Positions 22,754 to 34,084 of a stretch of DNA of 64,000 nucleotides are shown piece after piece. Position numbers and translations under genes: made by a program. The notes beneath the pieces are model-generated. The model was not told where the DNA came from, did not search any database, and was given only the letters and a program-made list of their open reading frames with translations. The stretch is from Pogostemon cablin (Eukaryota > Streptophyta > Magnoliopsida > Lamiales > Lamiaceae), in contig CM042983.1 in assembly GCA_023678885.1 (NCBI GenBank), positions 28,068,279 through 28,132,278 on the forward strand, written 5' to 3'. Within the stretch, counting starts at the first letter, position 1, and each line of letters begins with the position of its first letter.

Positions 22754-23709
22754 TAATTTTATTCATTAATATATAAGTTTTTAATACGGACCACGATGCA
22801 TCGAGTGCATGTAAGAATTTGCCAATAACTACCTATTTTTTTCAAAATCAATTACTAAGGGGTCATTTTTACAATTTCTTCTTTAATCTATCTTTAACAC
22901 AATACAAAATCACGTAGAATCGCTCAACTTCCTTGAATTGAATTGATTACTGAAACCATAAAAATTCTTGAACTTACATCAAAATGTAAGAAAAAAAATA
23001 TGGATAGAACAGTTATATTTAGTTGGTTGATCATACGCAGGCATGATGTTCGATCTAAGAGGGCCAAAAACCTTATATTAAACATAAGGTCTCTTGCCCT
23101 CATTACCTGTGATTGAGGGAGTATAAACTATTACTATTATTCATATATAATATATAAACATAATTTTTTTTAACATAACATAATTTTAGTATCAATTAAA
23201 TTGTATGGTATACATTTATTTTTTTTCATAATATTAACTTTTACTTTTACTTAAAAAAATGACAACATATAAAGTATACAAATCAAATATTAAAAAAATA
23301 CTCGTATATGTGTTAATACTGTAAATGAGTGTATATTGGGTGCACCCATATATGTATGTTTTTTTATTCTATTTTGTATATATATTATTTTATTTTGTAT
23401 ACGTGTTTTGTAAAAATTGTATACTTTTTTCACATTAAGTTTTCATTAAAAAAACTAACATCCATATGTGTATCTTTTTATCCAACGCGTTCAAAATATA
23501 CTCATCTTTATTGGGGGTAGTGGTAGGGGTCTAGGGGATAATGGAATAAATATATATTAATTTAAATTGTTGATGTTAATTAAAATTTCTTAATCATTTT
23601 CATTGGGTAATGTATTACAAAGGTCCACGCAAGAATTGACCGTTAATATTTTAGATACTTAAATTGATTTTTTTTTATTTTCATTTTTCAATACAAAGAT
23701 AAAATAATA
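22754..23709. other. AT-rich spacer, no gene
   Basis: Contains only a relic near 23055-23122 (AGAGGGCC, CTTGCCCTCATTACCTG, GAGGGAGTA) that matches the miniature element at 27905-27969. No coding potential seen. Confidence 0.6.
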
Positions 23710-23982
23710 CTCCCTCCGTCCCATTTTCATCTTCATATTTACTGTACGCACGCAAATTAAGAAAAATCACTTTTTGAGTAACTTTTGGGGGTAATTTGGT
23801 ATTTTTGGGTAATAAATAAATGATAAAGTATGTTATGTGTGTTAAAAAGGTGATGGCAATTTTGAAATTAAAGTATGTTAGGGGGATATTATTTATGTAC
23901 TTTTTCCTTTTATGGAAATATGAAGTTAAAATTGGGACGGACCAAAACGGAAAGTGTGAAGTTGAAGTCGGGACGGAGGGAG
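23710..23982. mobile_element. Stowaway-type MITE
   Basis: CTCCCTCCGTCCC / GGGACGGAGGGAG inverted ends, TA on both sides; 273 bp. It is a paralogue of 45783-46055 (shared AAATGATAAAGTATGTTATG and GGACGGACCAAAAC). Confidence 0.92.
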
Positions 23983-24047
23983 TATACAATAGTAAATTTA
24001 TTTTTTTAAAAAAATAAAATAAATCAATGACTTCAATCTACAACTCC

Positions 24048-24456
24048 CACTACAAAAAAACTGTTTTTTAGCAACAGAATATTCCGTTGGTAAAAGTCTT
24101 AATTCCATTTTTAAATTAGTTTACCAATGGATTAGCAACGAAATTCGTTGGTAAATTTCCGTTGGTAAAGTGGTGGTTGGTAAATTTTTAGCAATGAAAA
24201 TTCAATTCCGTTGGTAAATAAATCCGTTGGTAATCCATTGCTAATAATTCCGTTGATAATTTATATAATGATTCCCTTGCTAATCTGTTGCTAATTAGCA
24301 ACGGAATGAATTTCGTTGATAAAATAGAGAATAAATTCGTTGGCATTCCGTTGCTAAAATAAAAATGTTATTTTTGTTGCCAATTCGTTGCTAATTACCA
24401 ACGTATTGAATTTTGTTAGTAAATTCCGTTGCTAAAAAATTATTTTTTTAGTAGTG
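24048..24456. mobile_element. CACTA-type nonautonomous element
   Basis: Starts CACTACAAAAAAAC and ends TTTTTTTAGTAGTG, flanked by TCC on both sides (24045-24047 and 24457-24459), the 3-bp duplication typical of CACTA elements; 409 bp. The interior is almost wholly built from CCGTTGGTAA / TTACCAACGG / TTGCTAAT words in both orientations. Confidence 0.93.
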
Positions 24457-24493
24457 TCCTCTCTCCTTCTTCAGGTGCATTCATATTTATAAT

Positions 24494-24777
24494 GAGTTAG
24501 TCTCTTGTGAGACGGGTTATTGGTGAGACGGATGTGAGACGGGTCAACCCGTCACTAAAGTATGCTTATTTGTGGTAAAGTGCGCTTATTTGTGGTTAAA
24601 GTATGTCGATAATAAATCAAATTATAACACACTAACATCATACTTTAATACATAATCCAACATACTTTAAAAAACATACATTAACAACCATTAAACATAC
24701 TTTATTTAAATAATCGACATACTTTAACACGTCTTACAAACCGTCTCATGAAAGTAGCGTCTCACAAGAGACTTTGT
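24494..24777. mobile_element. Mutator-like MITE, copy 1
   Basis: Ends GTTAGTCTCTTGTGAGACGG and, inverted, CGTCTCACAAGAGACTTTGT. TATTTATAAT occurs on both sides (24484-24493 and 24778-24787), a 10-bp target duplication. Length 284 bp. Inner ACATACTTTAA words are inverted. The second copy is at 26890. Confidence 0.9.
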
Positions 24778-26280
24778 TATTTATAATAAGAGAATTTGAG
24801 TGAGAATTGGAATCATACCTACGTTAATTGCAAGGGCAAAAATTATTGATGCATTCTATTTTCGAAACAAAAACTAACCTCTCTTTTTTTTTAATTTTCT
24901 TTTTTGGGAGAATTAAAAAAATAACCAATCTTTTTTAATGAAATATCTTTACTAACATTGAACAATTTTCTTATGAATTCTACTCCATTAACATTTTTTG
25001 AACTTTAATACTCCTATCTTATAATTTTTTTAGAAAATATGATATATGCTTCTTTATACACCCATTTTGAGTTGAGTTTTCAACAATTTCTTCCACTCAA
25101 AATAGATATAGTCAATTTTAATCCTATCAGGTCCAACATGCTTCCACACATTATTTAAACAACATTAAACTTGACATTAACTAACTTAAAATGTAACAAT
25201 ACCTTTTTTGATCGGAAATTCGTCGGGTTCTTAGAGGATTTATGACTGATCCAACAACCAACCACACACCATGCAATAGATCATTCTTGTTCCTTCAGTG
25301 GAGCACAACACATGGTTTGTTCCCTACACTGGATATACAGATGTTGTTACTGTTTGTTGGTCAGAAAATATGGAGATTAATGTTGTAGAAGAAAATGAAA
25401 AGTTACTACTAGCCCAAAATTATTTATTTATTGAGTGAAAATACTCTATTTATACATACATACCCACTAAACAAGAGGAGAAAACTCCTCTAAGTACCTA
25501 TGGTAACTTGAAGAGAAACACTCATACAAAAGGAAAACTATTACTAAGGTTTATTAAATGAGAAAAAAAAGGGGAATGATCGATACTTTCTACTTCCTCT
25601 AACTCTCTATTTATAAAAGGCTTGCGAGTTGTGGAGGGTTTTTTTCCCTTCATCCTTTTCTTCTCGTTTGGTCTTTTCTTAGTTGGAGATGATCCATCTT
25701 CCAACTCTCCTCCTCTCTAGACCCACTTTACTCTCTTATCGAACTCATGTTCGTTTTAGGTGGAGCAACTTGAGCATAGGGACGGTGTCAAGAATCGAAG
25801 TTAGGGGCCCAAAATAGCTATACTTTCTCAGTTTTTTAATATTTTTACTTTTGATAGGGAACGAAGATTAAGAAAAGTAGTATAACTTATGGGGCTATTA
25901 CGATATATTTTTTTTAAAATTATAACAATATTTATTTAAAAATATATTGTATAAATTATACTACATTTAATTAGGGTAATAACATTGGGATGCACCTAGT
26001 GGCTAGTGCACCGGTACATAATAGGGTTTAATGATTTAGAATAGGGTATAGTATATAGTAATTACATAATTTAAAAAGTTAGTTATTCATTAGAATCTAA
26101 AAATAGAAATGAATTATTATAAAAATTTAACAATTTTGATTTTACAGGAGTATCATGAGTGCACCAGATGCACTCTAGACTCTATAATTAATTAATGGAG
26201 GTATTGTTGATAAATCCTAAGAAACATTAACAATGGTATTGTTGATAAATCATAAGAAACATTAACAATAGCCTTAAATA
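24778..26280. other. AT-rich spacer without recognisable gene
   Basis: A less AT-rich stretch at 25200-25820 might be part of an old transcript (a Lys/Arg-rich 60-codon open frame on the minus strand at 25522-25704), but it has no recognisable family. Near 25990-26185 a possible MITE shows GCACCTAGTGGCTAGTGCACC and GAGTGCACCAGATGCACT at its ends. Confidence 0.5.
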
Positions 26281-26533
26281 GAGTTTTATTTAATTAATTG
26301 TGTATCATTCAAATACGTATTGTTCATAAATCACAATAAACATTAACAATGGCGTTAAATAGAGTTTTGTTTAATTAATTAATTGGGTATCAGTTAAAAT
26401 ACGTATGAGAGTTTTATTTAATTAATTGTGTATCATTCAAATACGTATTGTTCATAAATCACAATAAACATTAACAATGGCGTTAAATAGAGTTTTGTTT
26501 AATTAATTAATTGGGTATCAGTTAAAATACGTA
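26281..26533. repeat. Tandem duplication, 128-bp period
   Basis: The block starting GAGTTTTATTTAATTAATTG at 26281 restarts at 26409 and is nearly identical through to TTAAAATACGTATG. Weaker fragments of the same unit (CATTCAxATACGTATTGTTCATAAATC) recur at about 27305-27400. Confidence 0.9.
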
Positions 26534-26889
26534 TGGTTCATAAATCATAAGAAACAAAAACAAAATCTATTTAAATAATTAATTGGGTATCTTTCAAATA
26601 ATTGTTCATAAATCGTAGTAAGAAACAAAGACAAAACTAACAAGATGTAGTAAAAAAAAAGCCAAAATACTCTTTAGTATTAATGAAAGTGTTAGTATAT
26701 TTTAAAACAAAATTTTGTACCTTTATTAATTAAAATATATACTCTTTAGAATAAAATATTATACCTTTAAGTGCACTTAGAGACACAAGAGACTAACTCT
26801 TTAAATAAACATAAAATTTATTGTTCATATATAAATCATAAGAAACAAAAACAAAATCTATTTAAGTAATTAAATGGATATATTCAAAG

Positions 26890-27174
26890 ACAAAGTCTTT
26901 TGTGAGACGCTACCTTCATGAGACGGTTTGTGAGACGTGTTAAAGTATGTCGATTATTTAAATAAAGTATGTTAAATAGTTGTTAATGTATGTTTTTTAA
27001 AGTATGTTGAATTATGTATTAATGTATGATATTAGTGTGTTATAATTTGATTTATTATCGACATACTTTAACCACAAATAAGCACACTTTAACCACAAAT
27101 AAGCATATTTTAGTGACGGGTTGACCCGTCTCACATCCGTCTCACCAATAACCCGTCTCACAAGAGACTAACTC
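26890..27174. mobile_element. Mutator-like MITE, copy 2 (inverted relative to copy 1)
   Basis: Reverse complement of 24494-24777 with few changes; 285 bp. ATATTCAAAG precedes it (26880-26889) and ATATTCAAAT follows it (27175-27184), a 10-bp duplication with one mismatch. A third, strongly degraded relative with AGTATGTTAATAATGAATCA-like text lies at about 27446-27620. Confidence 0.9.
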
Positions 27175-27815
27175 ATATTCAAATACTGTTCATAAATCAT
27201 AAAAAACAAAAACAAAATTAACAAGATGTATTTAAAAAACATAAATTATAAGGGAAAAAAAAACAAAATTAACCATAAGAAACAAAAACAAAATCTATTT
27301 AAGTAATTAATTGGGTATCATTCAGATACGTATTGTTCATAAATCATAAGAAACAAAAACAAAGTCTAAGTAATTATTAATTGGGTATCATTAAAATATG
27401 TATGTACTTAAATGGGTATCATGCAAAGATACACTCTTGGTCACAAGAGACCGATTATTGTTTGTGAGACGTGTCGACTATCACTAAAGTATATTTATTG
27501 TATAGATAAAATATGAAATTAAAGTATGTTAATAATGAATCATATTACGTAATTCAACATAATGTAGGATACATACTTTAACAACCATGAAATATACTTT
27601 ATCTAAGCATATATACTCTAACAACATGTATTTAAAAAAAAAAACAAAATTAATCGGTGCACAAGTGAATGAGTTTAGAATTCGCGACCTCCCCTAAAAC
27701 TCTAATGAAGTAAACATTTGAAGTTCTATATTTTGGAAAATTTATGAGTGTACAAAAAGAAGTTTGAGCATAAATATCAACATTTGGAATTCTATTTTGG
27801 AAATGTTGACAAAAG

Positions 27816-27816
<1 letters not shown>

Positions 27817-27860
<44 letters not shown>

Positions 27861-27968
27861 CAATCATAAATAAAAAAAACACTCTAAATCAAATTTTATA
27901 TATACTCCCTCCGTCCCATACTAAGAGGGACATAAGATCTCTGGCCCTCATTACCTGGGACGGAGGGA

Positions 27969-28040
<72 letters not shown>
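27817..28040. repeat. Two (TA)n microsatellites around a 65-bp miniature element
   Basis: (TA)n at 27817-27857 and 27970-28040. Between them, 27905-27969 is CTCCCTCCGTCCCA...TGGGACGGAGGGAG with only about 35 bp of interior, the shortest MITE in the window. Confidence 0.9.
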
Positions 28041-28043
<3 letters not shown>

Positions 28044-28289
28044 TTTTTAGGATATCAATCCCTCCTCATATAATTTTTATATTCTCTTATTTTAATCTAT
28101 AATAAGAGATTATTACTAATAGGTACTCGTGTATATAACCTAATTACTAATAAATATATTAATCTAAATATCTACTTCTTTTTCCAGCTTTACCCTTATT
28201 TACAAGGCTGAATATTACAACGTTTTCACTTAACACTATTTTTATTGAACACTAATGTACACTAAATCAAATAAAAACAATGAGTGAGA

Positions 28290-28930
28290 GATTTAAGGAT
28301 AATTATAACAACACTATTTTCAATTTAATTAATCACATATTTTCTATTTCTTTCTCAAAGATGCACACTAAATATACATTCGTATGGTTCTTCAATTTAA
28401 TTGCGTATTTTCTGTTTCTCTCTAAGAAATGCACACTAATGTTACTTAACAATAGTTTCAATCGTGTATTTTCTGTTTCTCTCTTAAAGATGCATGCTGA
28501 TGTACATTCGTAGAGTTTTTCAGTTTAATCACTATTTTCTGTTTCTCTCTCAAGAATGCACACTAATGTACATATTAGTAGGGTTCTTCAATTTAGTCGC
28601 GTATTTTCAAATCTTTCTCAATAGAATACACTAAAGTTTTTCAGTTTAATCACGTATTTTATGTTTCTCTCTCAAGAATGCACACTAATGTACATTAATA
28701 GGGTTCTTCAATTTAATCACGTATTTTTAGATCTTTCTCAATAGAATGTACACAAAAGTTTTCAGTTTAATCACGTATTTTCTGTTTCTCTCTCAAGAAT
28801 GCACACTAATGTACATTAGTAGGGTTCTTTAATTTAATCGCGTATTTTCAGTTCTTTTTCAATAGAATGTACACTAATGTGCATTCGTATAAATAACGTA
28901 TTTTTATTTTCATCTTAACAATGCACACTA
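28290..28930. repeat. Degenerate minisatellite, about 65-70 bp unit
   Basis: About nine imperfect copies of a unit with TTCAGTTTAATCACGTATTT, TCTGTTTCTCTCTCAAGAA and TGCACACTAATGTACATT. Copies differ by indels, so unit length varies. Confidence 0.85.
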
Positions 28931-30090
28931 ATGTATGGATATATATAATTATTATGGAAAAAACAAAATATAATTTTGTATTTATCGATAATTTTCTAAA
29001 ACGAATGTATCGCTTAATAATTTTTAAATACGTTTTGTACCTACTACTTATTGACCCTTCAAATAATCTAACTACTATTTGAATTCTCCAAAAAATTTAA
29101 AACCTCTAGATTAATTTTTCTAAAATTAATATTTTAGAGGTTGGATTAATATTTTAGAGGTTGGGTTGTGGTAAATTTACAATATAGATGCACATGAATG
29201 TCGCGCTTCAGTTATATCGCACAATTATGCAAATGGTCTAGCTTATATGGTTGAAATTAGTGGAAAAACATAATTCAACCTTAGCGAAGAATTTGATATG
29301 ACCCTACAATCAACCTCTTCAGTCTCATCTATTTAAAAGATTTTCTTGTCGATGAAGGCTAAAGATTCCATGGAGAAGTGGATATCTATGTTCAAGTACT
29401 TCAGAGTGGTTTGACAAGTAAAAATAAATCTAATTGAGAATTAGCGTGCCTCCAAGGTTCAGTATTTGAAAGATTTTATTGTTAATAAAGGCTAAAGATT
29501 CCATGGAGAAGTGGGATATCTATGTTCAAGTACTTCAAATTGGTGGTTTGGGAGCTTGAGTCTAAAAGTATTCTAAACTATAATATTGTTGGAAATTTTT
29601 AAAATGAATGGAAAAGTCATTATAAACGGTATCTATTAAATTCAAGTGTGTTACAAAGAAGTATAGTTAAAGTAATTGAATCGTGTCTTTTCATATAAAG
29701 AAATTTGAATTAATATTCAAAAAACAATCCAAAAGGACGAAAAGATATTTTAAAATCTATACGTGTCTATGTATCCACCCGCATTTTTCCATTTCACAAA
29801 AAATTCTGAATGAACTGTATGTCGCTCCTCAATAATAAGAACAATAATTTAATGAATAAACCGTTTATTTTAATGAAATCTACTATATAATGCCATTGAA
29901 TTTCCAAATGTCATATAATGCAATATTTTTGCAAAATTTGCAGAAGTCTGGATTGGGACTAGAAGATGTAGATAAAAAAATATGGATTGGGACTAGGAGA
30001 TGTAGATGAAAAAATGTTGCAAAATTTCTAAAAGTAGGGATTGAGTCTAGAAGATGTAGATGAAAAAATGTTCTTTGTGGAAAATGAATT
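28931..30090. other. AT-rich spacer with local duplications, no gene
   Basis: A block around GGCTAAAGATTCCATGGAGA occurs at about 29355 and 29488 with the same downstream GTTCAAGTACTTCA. A unit around CTAGAAGATGTAGATGAAAA occurs three times between 29950 and 30070. No protein family recognised. Confidence 0.65.
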
Positions 30091-30109
30091 ATTGTGGTTA
30101 TGTAATGGA

Positions 30110-30965
30110 CGTACTGGTGTTTTGGATTTCGGGTTACCAAAACCCGACAATATAAATTTCGGTATCGGAAAAATATACCCGAATTCCCGATCAGGTATAC
30201 GGTTTATTTTTTTATTTTATTTTATATTTTTTTTATTCTCTTCATACTATTTTAGAATTAAAAGTTTTAATAGAACCATTTCATTAAAATATGTTTAAAT
30301 TTTGAGTCCAATTATTAGTTTTTAATTCAATCTATATCTTTAAAAAAAGTAAAGTAAAGTAATTAATTTTTTAAAATAAAAAAACTACTACACTACCCAT
30401 TTTAAACTATGAATTTGGGGTGCACCGAATCACCCTTAAATTTTATATAATCACACTTTTTAATAAATAATTTTAACACAATATTTATTATTCTTATATT
30501 AATTATAATATTCTTATTATATTTTTTTTAATAAATTTATATTAAGGATGATAAATGTTAAATTTATTATTCTTGAAAATGTAGTAATGTATAAAAACAA
30601 TAAAATGTATTTCTAATAATATTTATGATCCTATAATAATCAAATAATTGGTATTCTTATATCATTTCTTTTAAATGTTGCAAATTTAAAAGAAAAAAAA
30701 TTAACCGGGTTTTAATTGATCATATATAATAAAAAAACTAATATTTATATATTTTAATAATCAAACACTCAATTAATTTCATCACATAAAAATGTAAGAA
30801 GAAATAGAAAAAAAAAGAAATAAGTAAATAAAGATAAATCTTTTTTCAAAAAATCGGGTACCCAATAAATCGAGTACTTAAAAAATCAGTTCGAGTTCAG
30901 ATAATGCATTTTAAAACTTAAAAATTTGGGTATCTGGACCCAAAACCCGATACCCACACCTAAAT
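30110..30965. mobile_element. hAT-like nonautonomous element (probable)
   Basis: GC-richer ends with CGGGTTACCAAAACCCGAC at the left and CCAAAACCCGATACCCACACC at the right surround an AT-rich core without coding capacity. The architecture matches the hAT-like repeats at 16730 and 46272, but I do not see a clean target duplication. Confidence 0.5.
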
Positions 30966-31027
30966 GGATCTATGGAAGTTTGAACTATTTTGGAGTTTGG
31001 ACATCTTTAATCTTAAAGAATTTATTA

Positions 31028-31217
31028 CTCCCTCCGTCCATCCTCAATATATCCATTTATTTTTGCACATGAATTAAAGAATATTATTATTTTATGTGTA
31101 GTAGGTGGTTGTATTAGTGGAGGGTGTGGGTCCCATAATTCAAAAAGGAAAATGGATAGATTAAGGATGGATGACCCAAAATGGTAAAATAGATAGATTG
31201 ACAGTGGACGGAGGGAG
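31028..31217. mobile_element. Stowaway-type MITE
   Basis: CTCCCTCCGTCC / GGACGGAGGGAG with TA on both flanks; 190 bp. Confidence 0.92.
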
Positions 31218-31256
31218 TAATATTTGTTTATTTGCTTTTTTCAGCATTTTATTTGT

Positions 31257-31434
31257 ATTATTTTTTTATTGGATAAAGTTAGTTGTTAGTATAGTTAGTT
31301 CACCAAGCACCCGTACACCCTTCTATCTCCAAGCCTCCTTATTACTCCTCACCTATTCGTTCCTAGAGAATCGAACCTGGGTCACTCACCTTAGTGAGAA
31401 TTCCAATGGCCAGGAAGTCTAGCCCATCTGGTTT
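31257..31434 (-). mobile_element. tRNA-derived SINE, second copy
   Basis: Minus-strand copy of the SINE in bHLH intron 2. The pol III B-box-like motif GGTTCGATTCTC is better preserved here. Plus-strand T-rich sequence precedes it (A tail on the element strand). Confidence 0.75.
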
Positions 31435-31474
31435 ATTTGTATTATTTTCTTGATAACAGGTTTAAAAAAACAAG

Positions 31475-31551
31475 TTAGTCTCATGTAAACCGAATTTACA
31501 GTGTAAACCTTATGGTCCCCTTTTAATTTAAACCCTAGCAATACATAGGGT
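31475..31551. mobile_element. MITE, left half (split by LTR insertions)
   Basis: Same family as 18078-18235, broken at ATACATAGGGT; the continuation ATAGGATTGG...TTTATACAAGTGTTT is at 40804-40855. Confidence 0.7.
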
Positions 31552-32602
31552 TGTATGCACTTGAATTTTATTGCCTATTAAAGGAAAATATGTGGCAAAT
31601 TAATGCAATAATTATCAATTAATTATTTATTTATTAAGAAATTTAAATAAATAATTTCCTAAAATAAATTAGTAAATAATTGATAATTGGGTCAGATCCA
31701 GTTAAATAAGCCCAAGTTAAAGGTAGCCTGATCCAAGTCAAGTAAGCTCACACAAATTAAATCAGGCCCAAATAAAATAAGCCTGATTACAGTCCAATCA
31801 AGTTGTAGGCCGAAGCCCGCAGAATTAGGTCAAATCAGCCCTATATCAATCAGACTACGAGTTATATATGGGGCTTCCTCACCCTTCACCTATATAAGGA
31901 TCACTCCTCCATTCATTTCAGACACATTCAAGCACCGGAAAATGGCAACGCTCCTAAAGAGATCAAGAACACGGGCAACGCTCCCTCAAAATCTTCAAGT
32001 TTCAAGCGAAGAACAGCTCAAGCAATCTTCAAGCTTCAAGCGAAGAACAAGTTGAAGATCTTTAAGCAATCTTCAAGTCTTCATGCTTCAAGCGAAGAAC
32101 ACTTTAAGCATATTCAAGCTTCGAGTCGAGAACGGCCTTCGATCTTCAAGATTCAAGTCAAGAAAAGCTCAAGATCTTCAAGTAACTTCAAGTCAAGAGT
32201 GGCCTCCAATCTGGGATCAAGGTGCTAAGCCCCCAAATCAAGCGTTCTTCACATCAAGTTCTTCGGCGTTCTATATAATCAACGACGTTCTTCGAGGAAA
32301 GCTCTCCAGTCAACATTCAATCCGAACAAAGGTTCAACGCCTCCGGATCAATGTTACAAGACTACACTTCCGAGCTTGGACAAGCTTCATTTGAAGATCC
32401 GACTCAACACACACGCTGCCAACATAGTCAACATACACTCAAGTAACAAGTCAAAGTCAAGGCCAAATTGGTTCGAGAGAAGAATTAGAGGATTGATTGA
32501 GATTGTAACCCGTTTACATATCTTTCAAATTAAATTCATTTAAAATTATCTTCGTACTCCAATTTGTATTTTTTTATTATAAATACAAAATTTGTTGTTA
32601 CA
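31552..32602 (+). mobile_element. Solo LTR, unrelated family, TSD AGGGT
   Basis: Begins TGTATGCAC and ends GTTGTTACA. AGGGT precedes (31547-31551) and follows (32603-32607). Length 1051 bp. A TATATAAGG box at 31891-31899 gives the plus orientation. Downstream of it, 31990-32210 is built from repeated CTTCAAG / TTCAAGCGAAGAAC words. No primer site or coding region remains. Confidence 0.88.
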
Positions 32603-32613
32603 AGGGTATAGGA

Positions 32614-33814
32614 TGTTGGATCGTATACTAAAAGTCTAGCTTTAGTATGAACAATGTCATAACAATATTTGAAATGAGAATCATTGATCAAATGATTGCA
32701 TCTTATAATTTATTTTATATGCATGATGAAATAGTCCAAATACTTTATACTGTAGATAATATGTTGTGCGACAACACGCAGAAGATCATATTATCGGTTT
32801 CCTTATAAAGTATAAACAGATGCTCACAACTGAGATAGACGGGGACTCTCTATCGGTATGGTTGTAGTGTGGTTTGGTATTAGCTTGTCTTGGCTATAGA
32901 ATCACATTAGTGCACTTGTGTGTATTGAGCAGGACCGCATGAGATCGTTCGACTTATACTGACTTATAGAAGAACTTGATCTCTGTTATTATGGAAGTTC
33001 GTGCTCTTAATCCCTATACAATAACCTCGACACGTAGGGCAGTATGTATTTCTTTGATTCATCAATGGGTGAGATTTATAAGTATTAAATCAACAAACTC
33101 GGTGAGTTGGGAAGTAGTGCTGTATCTATGGTGTGCTGTTGATTGTAGAAGGAATCCATGTCCGTCATAGGTTGATGATGTCCCCTTGAGGAGCTCATAA
33201 GGTTTATCATGTAAATCTTGCAAGTGGATTAATTTCCGGCATGATAATAAGGTTGAGTGGTACTACTCTCGGATGAGATATTAATTAATTTGAGTTGTCA
33301 GTAACTTAATTAATTAATGGGCATTGTATATCTTAAACATGGGGAGACTGTCGGGCTTATAATAAGAAGGAGCCCAGAACATAATTTTGGGATTGGACGG
33401 GTAGTGCAGTAATAATATTTTAGTGGACTATATTATTATTATTGGATTTAATTAAAAGCTTTGGGCTAAGCTTGGTTAATTAAATTCAATTGAGGCCCAG
33501 CCCAATTTCTCCTCCTGGTCCCTGCTGTAGCCCAATATATAAGTGAACTCAGCTTCCTGGAACCCTAAGATTATTCCTGCGCCTCTTTTGGTGAGAGAAG
33601 GAAAGAGAAGCAGATTGAGAGATCCTGCAGACTGTTGCCCACACAACAGCAGGATCACACTTGGGACATACATTAGAAGATCAGAGGTAGTTCTCTGCAG
33701 TTCATCCTCTACACCAACCCAGAAGTACGGTAAACGGTTTAATTATGCTTCCGCTGTTATCGTTTACCTGTTATCCTAACGATCACGTTGAACCGCATGA
33801 TCCAATTGCCAACA
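32614..33814 (+). repeat. 5' LTR of the copia element
   Basis: TATATAAG at 33535-33542 is the likely TATA box, about 280 bp before the LTR end. Ends in CCAACA, followed two bases later by the primer site. Confidence 0.93.
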
Positions 33815-33816
33815 AT

Positions 33817-33828
33817 TGGTATCAGAGC
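33817..33828 (+). other. Primer binding site, initiator tRNA-Met
   Basis: TGGTATCAGAGC, complementary to the 3' end of plant initiator tRNA-Met, two bases downstream of the LTR. Confidence 0.93.
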
Positions 33829-34084
33829 GTTGGTTTCGTGGTGAAACGTGAGACGTTAGGTTGGGTTTATACCTTGTGTTTATGGTCGTTTGATAGCATG
33901 TATGAAAGGGATTATATGGTTATGTGGAATAATCTGGTTATAATCACATGGGTTTTGTACTGTTATTGCTTGTTCACCATAATATACAATTTGGTTTGTG
34001 TGATTGTTGTTAATTGTAACTGCTGGACACAACACACACATTACTGAAACCCTATCTGCTTACTATCACGCACACACACACACG

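Noticed and set aside
27764..28102. 112-codon open frame
   Set aside because: Made of (TA)n translated as Tyr-Ile repeats.
33543..33779. Identical small open frames in both copia LTRs (also 40532-40768)
   Set aside because: Identity follows from LTR identity; there is no coding signature.
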